Positions 42,048 through 48,021 of a stretch of DNA of 48,021 bases are shown piece by piece; positions within the stretch are counted from its first letter, which is position 1, and each line of letters begins with the position of its first letter. The stretch is from Elainella saxicola E1. GTDB lineage: Bacteria; Cyanobacteriota; Cyanobacteriia; Elainellales; Elainellaceae. The DNA lies in contig LUGL01000021.1 of assembly GCA_002796835.1 (NCBI GenBank), positions 1 to 48,021 on the forward strand, in the 5' to 3' direction. The position numbers and the translations under genes are program-made. Below the pieces are notes generated by a model, which saw nothing but the letters and a program-made list of their open reading frames with translations, was not told the DNA's origin and made no database searches.

Positions 42048-43139
42048 ATGACACCAGCAAAGATATTGGTCGTGGATGATGAGGTAGAGTTAGAACGCCT
42101 GATTCGACAACGCTTTCGTAAAAAGATTCAGGCGAAGGAACTAGATTTTTTGTTTGCAACTGATGGCAAAGAGGCCTTAGACCGTCTACAAGCTGATAGC
42201 CAGGTAGACATGGTGTTGACCGACATTAACATGCCTGCCATGGATGGCCTCACCCTGCTGACACGTCTGGCTGAAATCGACCAGACCCTCAAAGCAGTCG
42301 TCATCTCAGCTTATGGAGACATGCACAACATCCGTAAGGCGATGAATCGGGGAGCGTTTGACTTTCTGACCAAGCCGATCGACTTTCAGGACCTGGAAGT
42401 CACCATCCACAAAACCTTAGAGTTTGTCAAGCAAATTCGCGACAGCCAGCAACATCAATATCAAACTCGCCAAGATTTGCTGCAAGCGGCCTACCACGAT
42501 ACCTTAACAGGGCTGCCTAACCGCAGGTGGTTGATGCAGCGCCTAGCCCAATTGCTGGAGCCCTCTAAAGAAGAACCCAATCAGCTCGGTGCCCTGCTAT
42601 TTATTGACCTGAATGGCTTTAAGCAGGTCAATGATACCTTAGGGCATCAGATGGGGGATATTCTGTTAGAGCAAGTGGCGCGGCGATTGCAAAACGGCTT
42701 AAGGGGTGGAGACGATTCAAGAGGCAAAGACGAGATGGCCCGACTCGGTGGGGATGAATTCGTGATTGTTGTAGAAGGAATCGCTGACCGGGCAAAGGTA
42801 TTAGCGATTACTCGACGCTTACAAAATCAACTGCAACAGCCGTTTAACTTGCAGGGACATTTAATTTCGATCGGCGCAAGTGTGGGCATTGCTCTCAACG
42901 ATCAGCCGTATCAATCTCCTGAAGAGCTATTACGGGATGCAGATACCGCAATGTATTTTGCCAAAACACAAGGCTTAAAGCATTTTGCCATTTTTAATCC
43001 GATCATGCGACCTGCTCTCGTCAGTCGAGGATTTGACCGGAAGGAACCGCTTGTTATGCTGGGAGTCAATCAAGGGACAGAACCAAGCGAGGCAGTATGC
43101 TTAAAACCTGTAGAAGAGGCTTCAGCAAGCGGTGAGTAA
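42048..43139 (+). CDS. Response regulator with GGDEF diguanylate cyclase domain
   Basis: Receiver-controlled diguanylate cyclase making c-di-GMP from GTP, 363 residues. The receiver (about 3-125) has VVDDE, phospho-Asp in VLTDINMP and the TKP Lys. The GGDEF domain (about 155-320) has an intact ARLGGDEF active site. An RxxD inhibitory site lies five residues before (RGKD), and a second RxxD (RGGD) lies six residues further upstream, created by an 18-base insertion relative to the neighbour. The receiver DNA is nearly identical to that of the next gene over 387 bp. The stop overlaps a possible GTG start of the next gene. Confidence 0.93.
   Translation: MTPAKILVVDDEVELERLIRQRFRKKIQAKELDFLFATDGKEALDRLQADSQVDMVLTDINMPAMDGLTLLTRLAEIDQTLKAVVISAYGDMHNIRKAMNRGAFDFLTKPIDFQDLEVTIHKTLEFVKQIRDSQQHQYQTRQDLLQAAYHDTLTGLPNRRWLMQRLAQLLEPSKEEPNQLGALLFIDLNGFKQVNDTLGHQMGDILLEQVARRLQNGLRGGDDSRGKDEMARLGGDEFVIVVEGIADRAKVLAITRRLQNQLQQPFNLQGHLISIGASVGIALNDQPYQSPEELLRDADTAMYFAKTQGLKHFAIFNPIMRPALVSRGFDRKEPLVMLGVNQGTEPSEAVCLKPVEEASASGE
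42057..42443 (+). repeat. 387-bp near-identical receiver-domain repeat, copy 1
   Basis: Matches 43189-43575 at a constant offset of 1132 bp. I see a single difference, T at 42417 against C at 43549, a synonymous TTA/CTA leucine change. Identity stops abruptly at both ends: the start codons and the GGDEF domains on either side are clearly diverged. Confidence 0.9.
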
Positions 43140-43167
43140 CCACGATCGATACAATGAGTCTGGCAAG

Positions 43168-44928
43168 ATGAAGCAAAAGAAATTGCCTGCAAAGATATTG
43201 GTCGTGGATGATGAGGTAGAGTTAGAACGCCTGATTCGACAACGCTTTCGTAAAAAGATTCAGGCGAAGGAACTAGATTTTTTGTTTGCAACTGATGGCA
43301 AAGAGGCCTTAGACCGTCTACAAGCTGATAGCCAGGTAGACATGGTGTTGACCGACATTAACATGCCTGCCATGGATGGCCTCACCCTGCTGACACGTCT
43401 GGCTGAAATCGACCAGACCCTCAAAGCAGTCGTCATCTCAGCTTATGGAGACATGCACAACATCCGTAAGGCGATGAATCGGGGAGCGTTTGACTTTCTG
43501 ACCAAGCCGATCGACTTTCAGGACCTGGAAGTCACCATCCACAAAACCCTAGAGTTTGTCAAGCAAATTCGCGACAAGCAGCAGCAATTGCAGCAAGCTC
43601 AGGAAGCTCTGCTGAGAACAGTTTATCAGGACGCTTTAACGGGTTTGCCGAATCGAACCTGGCTGATTCAGCGCCTCACTCAGCTGATTGATAAACATCG
43701 TCAAGCAAATCTGCTCTATGCAGTGCTATTTATTGATCTCGATCGCTTCAAGGTGGTCAATGATAGTTTGGGGCATCTGGTAGGCGATCGGTTGCTTCAA
43801 AGCGTGGCTCAGCGGCTACAGTCCTGTTTGCGAGAAGGCGATGGGATTGCCCGGTTAGGAGGAGATGAGTTTGCGATCATCCTGGAAGAAATTACGGGTC
43901 TTGCAGAAGCAGAGGGAATGGCTCAGCGAATTCAGCAACAGCTAAGCCAGCCTTTCGTTTTGGATGGAATTGAAATTTATTCAGAAGCAAGTATTGGTAT
44001 TACACTAAATACATTAGGAGAACGTCTATATGAACGTCCCGACGAATTACTGCGCGATGCGGATATGGCGATGTATTGCGCTAAAGCAAGGGGCAAAGGA
44101 CGGTTTGAAGTTTTTGATCCGATCATGCCAATCCGGGCTAAAGAGTATCTGGAACTGGAAATGGAGTTGCGGCGAGCGATTACTCATGGTGAGCTGAGTT
44201 TATATTATCAGCCAATCATTTCAACTGATAATAGGAAGCTCCATAGTTTTGAAGCCTTGGTGCGTTGGCAGCATCCCCAGCAGGGTTTAATTATGCCCAG
44301 TCGCTTTATTCCATTGGCTGAAGAGACCCATCTCGTGGTGCCATTGGGCTGGTGGGTGTTTGAAGCAGCCTGTCGGCAATTGCGCACCTGGCAGCAACGA
44401 TTTCCGCAACAGCAAGCCCTGAAACTCAACATCAATTTCTCGACCATTCAACTTCAGCAAATAAATTTGGTTGAACGGATTCGATCGATCCTAAGAGCAA
44501 CGGGTTTGGATGGCAGATCGGTCAAGCTGGAAATCACCGAGAGTTATCTGCTGGATAATATGAGTGATCAAATTGAAACCTTAAGCCAGCTCAAGGAACT
44601 GGGAATTCAGCTTTGCATTGATGATTTTGGCATTGGCTATTCCTCGCTGAATCGTCTCCATGAGTTTCCTATCGATATCTTAAAGATCGATCGATCTTTT
44701 ATTCAACGTGCTGACATGCGTTCGGGCCGCAACCTCGAAACCATTAAAATGATCATCACTTTGGGGCAGAGTTTAGGCATGGATGTTGTGGCCGAAGGTG
44801 TCGAAACACTGGAACAGTTCAATCTCCTGCAGGAGCTGGGTTGCAATTATGTTCAGGGCTATTTTTTCTCCCGCCCAGTAGATAGTCGACAAGCCAGTCA
44901 ATTTTTGATTCTCGATCGATTTCTATAA
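43168..44928 (+). CDS. Response regulator with GGDEF and EAL domains
   Basis: Receiver-controlled c-di-GMP enzyme, about 586 residues from the ATG at 43168 (a GTG at 43132 overlapping the preceding stop is an alternative). The receiver is the same as in the preceding gene. The GGDEF domain is intact (ARLGGDEFAI) with a normal RxxD site (REGD). The EAL domain appears catalytically complete: FEALVRW, the Asn in LNINFS, LEITES, IDDFGIGYSS, LKIDRSFI and VVAEGVET. So both synthesis and breakdown are possible; which dominates is not readable. Its 3' end overlaps the convergent saccharopine-dehydrogenase-like gene by 6 bp. Confidence 0.93.
   Translation: MKQKKLPAKILVVDDEVELERLIRQRFRKKIQAKELDFLFATDGKEALDRLQADSQVDMVLTDINMPAMDGLTLLTRLAEIDQTLKAVVISAYGDMHNIRKAMNRGAFDFLTKPIDFQDLEVTIHKTLEFVKQIRDKQQQLQQAQEALLRTVYQDALTGLPNRTWLIQRLTQLIDKHRQANLLYAVLFIDLDRFKVVNDSLGHLVGDRLLQSVAQRLQSCLREGDGIARLGGDEFAIILEEITGLAEAEGMAQRIQQQLSQPFVLDGIEIYSEASIGITLNTLGERLYERPDELLRDADMAMYCAKARGKGRFEVFDPIMPIRAKEYLELEMELRRAITHGELSLYYQPIISTDNRKLHSFEALVRWQHPQQGLIMPSRFIPLAEETHLVVPLGWWVFEAACRQLRTWQQRFPQQQALKLNINFSTIQLQQINLVERIRSILRATGLDGRSVKLEITESYLLDNMSDQIETLSQLKELGIQLCIDDFGIGYSSLNRLHEFPIDILKIDRSFIQRADMRSGRNLETIKMIITLGQSLGMDVVAEGVETLEQFNLLQELGCNYVQGYFFSRPVDSRQASQFLILDRFL
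43189..43575 (+). repeat. 387-bp near-identical receiver-domain repeat, copy 2
   Basis: Partner of the copy at 42057-42443. Encodes residues from AKILVVDDE to VKQIRD, identical in both proteins. Confidence 0.9.
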
Positions 44929-46005
44929 CCATCCCTGTTGCAGCTTAAGATCGCGTTCGTTCAAAGTTTGTTCAAATAAATCGGTTGGAAAGACCTGCTC
45001 CACACTCCAGACGCCAGGTTGCTGTAGTCTCTTTGAAAGCAGCATTTGGGCAATGCTACCCGTACCGTGCCCCGCAGCAATCGCCGTATTGGGATGGGCA
45101 AAGGTTGTAACATAAGTTGCAGGCCTTCCCTGTTTTCGGCCCTGGACAGCCGCTCGCATTGCCACACCAATTCCAGTTGCACGATCGGTCAACGCAGTCA
45201 TTTGATGGCTGACTTTAGCCAAGAATTCAATGGTGTCAGGTCGCTGCATGATCGAAGCAGGGGAGCGGGCAGCCATCCAGGTGAGATGGTTGTAAAAATC
45301 AGGGATGGAGCCAAACTTGGTAATCACCGTTTGAACAGGAAACGCCTCGGGCAGCGTGAAGGCTTCGGGCATATCAAACCAATAAACTGCCGATCGCCCA
45401 TAGGGGGATGGGAAATCAACGATTTCTCGATCAGTATAGGGACGGGTGGTTTGCCATTGACCATTTTGCCAAGTTTGAAAAGGGTGTTGTAAACCCAAAA
45501 ACGTAGTTCTCATCACCGTTACCCCTGCACCTCCGGAGCCCACAACCACGTAGCTCAGGTGGATTTGGTCTGGAGCATCCAGTTGCTCAACCCCCAGCCG
45601 CACCATATTGTTAGAGATGCCAGGAAAGACGCCCGTATTCACCACTGCGGTGATGCCTGCTGTTTCAGCCGCCGATCGTTCTTGCAGCGCTTTTTGGGTA
45701 AAAGAGCGATCATCACTTACATCCAGATAATTCACGCCATGCGCAATACAGGTTCTGAGCACGCGCAGATCGCGATACCGAAACGGGCCTGCACAATGAA
45801 TCACCAATTGGCTAGCAGAAATAGCTCGAGTTAATGCTGCCTGATCTGCTAGCTCCAGTGATAGCCATTGCACACGAGGATGCTCCCAAGGGTAATGGAG
45901 CGATCGGCCAGTCAAAACTAGCGATGCCTCAGTATGTTGGAGCAAATCAGCAGCAACGCTTTGGCCAATTCTTCCCTGTCCTCCAAGGATCAAAACCTGT
46001 GGCAA
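44923..46005 (-). CDS. Saccharopine-dehydrogenase-like NAD(P)-binding protein
   Basis: Rossmann-fold protein of 360 residues related to the saccharopine dehydrogenase-like reductases; the substrate is unknown. The N-terminus VLILGGQGRIGQSVAADLL is the nucleotide-binding loop, followed by VIHCAGPF and GVNYLDVSDD, typical of the family. The start is a TTG at 46005, strongly supported by GAGAGGAGG 5 bases upstream (46011-46019). It is 34 bp downstream of crtO on the same strand, so almost certainly in one operon with it, which suggests a function near carotenoid or lipid metabolism; this is inference from context. Confidence 0.82.
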   Translation of the reverse strand: MPQVLILGGQGRIGQSVAADLLQHTEASLVLTGRSLHYPWEHPRVQWLSLELADQAALTRAISASQLVIHCAGPFRYRDLRVLRTCIAHGVNYLDVSDDRSFTQKALQERSAAETAGITAVVNTGVFPGISNNMVRLGVEQLDAPDQIHLSYVVVGSGGAGVTVMRTTFLGLQHPFQTWQNGQWQTTRPYTDREIVDFPSPYGRSAVYWFDMPEAFTLPEAFPVQTVITKFGSIPDFYNHLTWMAARSPASIMQRPDTIEFLAKVSHQMTALTDRATGIGVAMRAAVQGRKQGRPATYVTTFAHPNTAIAAGHGTGSIAQMLLSKRLQQPGVWSVEQVFPTDLFEQTLNERDLKLQQGWL

Positions 46006-46010
46006 TATTG

Positions 46011-46019
46011 CCTCCTCTC
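46011..46019 (-). promoter_or_regulatory. Strong Shine-Dalgarno site fixing a TTG start
   Basis: GAGAGGAGG on the minus strand, 5 bases before the TTG of the saccharopine-dehydrogenase-like gene. Confidence 0.85.
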
Positions 46020-46039
46020 ACTTCGATATCAACCCAAGT

Positions 46040-47731
46040 TTAGAAGTTTTTAAAGATCGATCCAACGGTCGATCGGACTGATTCTCCTACCCCTTTAATT
46101 TTCTGAATCACAGATTGCTGTTGATGCAGAAAGACACGAGCGCAATTACGTCCCGGCATACCTGAAATCGAACCGCCCGGATGGGTGCCTGCTCCCGTTA
46201 AATAAAGCCCTTCGATCGGCGTTGTATAGTTGGCTAATTCCGGTAAGGGCCGCAGAAAGACCATCTGTTCTAACGTCATATCGATATGATAATAGTTGCC
46301 CTTATAAGCCCCAAGCCGTTCGCCCAGTTCAGCCGGACTTTCCACATGGCGAGCAATGATTGATTGCTTCAAGTTGGGTGCATATTCCGCCAGTTTATCA
46401 ATGACGCGATCGGCCACCTGATTTTTCAACTCATCGGTCCAGCCTGTACCCTTCAGCCCGTCCTGCGCTTGGTCAATTTGATAGGGAGCAAAAAACTCAA
46501 TCCAAAGCGTGTGCTGATTCGGCGGAGCCATGGAAGGATCTAAAACAGTGGGAACCACTGCATAAAAAGAGGGGTCAGCATCGGGAATATGGCCAACACT
46601 CGGTTCGCTATGGGCTAATTCTACCTGTTTAACAGAATCTGCAATCAAAACTGAGCCAATCAGATAGTCATCGCGATGCTGATAGGCCTCAAAACGCGGC
46701 GCTTCTGACAGAGCACAGTCGATCTTGAGAATGGTTTCATTGTTGTTGACAATGCGTCGATCTAGACGTTCTCTCAGTTGCGCATCTGCATCATCCACAT
46801 CTGCCTGATCCATCAACTGTAAAAATAGGCGTCTGGCATCGATATTGGAAATCACAGCCTGATTCGCTCGATATTCTTTGCCGCCTGCAACTCGCACCCC
46901 CACCGCTCGACCATCATCAATCAGAATTTTCTCGACTGATTGATCTGTAAACACCTGTCCACCCAAGCTCTTCACTAATTTTAGCAACGCTTGCGTCAGA
47001 GCGCCTGTGCCACCTCTCGGTCTAGCCATACCGGGATCATGTCGCATTGCCATCATAATTGCGCCGATCGCCAGATTCTTTTGGCTAGGTGGTGCTCCCA
47101 GTTCTGAGGCCAGCCGTGCCAGAGGAGCTTTCAAAAATTCAGAGTCAAAATATTCATTCAACATATCCTCAGCACTAGACAGAATCGTTCGCACAAGATC
47201 TAGCGTTTGGTTGGGTGGTCCCAGGACCGAGAACAGATCTTTAATTTTTTCGAAATCATAATTTCCGACAATATCGATGATTGACTTCGGCGGTGCATTG
47301 AAAATGGGTACAATTCCTTTCAGCAACCTTTGCCAAAAATCAATAAACTCGCCGTATTTTTTGGCATCCCCTGGATGAAACCGAGCAATTTCAGCACAGG
47401 TCTGCTCAACGGACTTATGAGCTAAAAAATACTTTCCATCTGGATGAGGACAAAAGACAACGGGATCGCAATAGAGATACTCTAAGCCATACCGTTCTAG
47501 CTCTAACTCTTCAACTACAGGACCTAGATGGATAAATTCATGGTCGATCGCACAGCGGTTGAAATGGAATCCTGGAGCTTCATCGGGCAATAACTCTTCA
47601 GTCGTCGCCCCACCTCCGGGAACAGATCGCTTTTCTAGTAGCGCAACACTATAGCCTGCCTTTAGTAAATAAGCAGCACAAACCAAGCCGTTATGTCCGG
47701 CTCCAATGATTACAACATCGAATGCGTCCAT
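46040..47731 (-). CDS. crtO: Beta-carotene ketolase CrtO
   Basis: FAD-dependent carotenoid ketolase of the CrtI-related type, which introduces keto groups at C4 of beta-carotene-type rings (echinenone, canthaxanthin). 563 residues. The N-terminal dinucleotide-binding motif is VVIIGAGHNGLVCAAYLL, then LLEKRSVPGGGATTEELLP. FNRCAIDHEFIHLGPV, FDSEFLKAPLARLASELGAPPSQK, PRGGTGALTQAL and GLYLTGAGTHPGGSISGMPGRNCARVFL match the Synechocystis CrtO as I recall it, over the full length. AGGAAG precedes the ATG at 47731. It is unrelated to the membrane CrtW-type ketolase. Confidence 0.95.
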   Translation of the reverse strand: MDAFDVVIIGAGHNGLVCAAYLLKAGYSVALLEKRSVPGGGATTEELLPDEAPGFHFNRCAIDHEFIHLGPVVEELELERYGLEYLYCDPVVFCPHPDGKYFLAHKSVEQTCAEIARFHPGDAKKYGEFIDFWQRLLKGIVPIFNAPPKSIIDIVGNYDFEKIKDLFSVLGPPNQTLDLVRTILSSAEDMLNEYFDSEFLKAPLARLASELGAPPSQKNLAIGAIMMAMRHDPGMARPRGGTGALTQALLKLVKSLGGQVFTDQSVEKILIDDGRAVGVRVAGGKEYRANQAVISNIDARRLFLQLMDQADVDDADAQLRERLDRRIVNNNETILKIDCALSEAPRFEAYQHRDDYLIGSVLIADSVKQVELAHSEPSVGHIPDADPSFYAVVPTVLDPSMAPPNQHTLWIEFFAPYQIDQAQDGLKGTGWTDELKNQVADRVIDKLAEYAPNLKQSIIARHVESPAELGERLGAYKGNYYHIDMTLEQMVFLRPLPELANYTTPIEGLYLTGAGTHPGGSISGMPGRNCARVFLHQQQSVIQKIKGVGESVRSTVGSIFKNF

Positions 47732-48021
47732 TCTTGCTTCCTATCCTTGCTCTCTCTATCCTTGCTCTCTCTCTATCCTTGCTCTAGTGCTGCTTTGCAC
47801 AACAGTCTTGATTTCACAATAGGACTATTCATCCCTTAGAGCACTCTGCCTGAAGAGAGAAGTCTTAGGACAGAGTCAAACCTTGCTAGATTGATACAAG
47901 AGAGGCCAACCAATGGAGTCTGTTTGTCTACAGTCGATCGGTCTATAGCACCCATTCGTTAAAATCGCTCGATCGTTTGACTCGCTCCCTGCTGAGACTC
48001 CACCCCTCGAAAGAGGAACAC
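47732..48021. other. Upstream region of crtO to the window edge
   Basis: 290 bp without a supported gene. The part next to crtO holds three tandem units of TATCCTTGCTCTCTC type (starting at 47742, 47757 and 47774). The crtO promoter should lie further out. Nothing else was recognised. Confidence 0.45.
47742..47787. repeat. TATCCTTGCTCTC tandem repeat in the crtO leader
   Basis: Three units of 15, 17 and 14 bases, starting 11 bp upstream of the crtO ATG. On the crtO transcript strand they read as GAGAGAGCAAGGATA-type purine-rich units, each containing an AAGGA Shine-Dalgarno-like sequence, so the leader has several alternative ribosome-binding phrases. Confidence 0.65.

Overview
The window is cyanobacterial chromosome. 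Visible support: dense GCGATCGC/CGATCG sites (HIP1-like), a CrtO-type carotenoid ketolase, a GT2 enzyme that fits the cyanobacterial monoglucosyldiacylglycerol synthase, an EgtB/EgtD pair, multi-PAS phytochrome-era style signalling proteins, short heptamer repeats and GGGGGATC palindromes of the kind scattered through filamentous cyanobacteria. The exact species cannot be read from the sequence.

Layout. 1-673: right end of an IS5-family (IS903-group) insertion sequence cut by the window edge. 815-5543: a nucleoside/ribose salvage group (ribokinase, nucleoside 2-deoxyribosyltransferase, nucleoside hydrolase, a GntR/FCD regulator, a Nudix hydrolase). 5558-10838: membrane glycolipid glycosyltransferase overlapping a radical SAM gene, a second GT2, a short-chain dehydrogenase and an AllA-like protein. 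10902-17973: housekeeping and small conserved genes (BON-like protein, J-domain/pentapeptide protein, acetolactate synthase with a zinc-ribbon tail, RNase D, TrpB, SUI1/eIF1-like factor).

18013-26422 is accessory and defence-like: a RelE-type toxin-antitoxin (TA) pair, an AMIN-serine hydrolase, a protein made of two fused HTH units, a PIN/ParD-like TA pair, a YafQ-like TA pair, an orphan YgiT-type protein, and a two-gene operon of a small helical protein and an NB-ARC/TPR (NLR-like) protein. The last two share a short terminal motif (LTIG-D/N-V-x-Q), at the C end of the small protein and the N end of the NLR, which is the arrangement of amyloid-type NLR signalling pairs. Two homologous arrays of 21-bp units (20401-20618 and 26535-26710) bracket this island as direct repeats, and a 35-bp element bounded by CGATCG sits just downstream of three of the small TA-type modules. 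These are the most interesting signals in the window.

27183-35449: metabolism (PutA, EgtB, EgtD, a conserved unknown, a GH1 beta-glucosidase). 35547-44928: a signalling block with a giant six-PAS hybrid histidine kinase, a response-regulator/histidine kinase, and two neighbouring c-di-GMP proteins (REC-GGDEF and REC-GGDEF-EAL) whose receiver domains are almost identical at DNA level over 387 bp. 44923-47731: an operon of crtO and a saccharopine-dehydrogenase-like gene.

No rRNA, tRNA or CRISPR array was found. All family assignments come from reading motifs and recalled family sequences; no database search was run.
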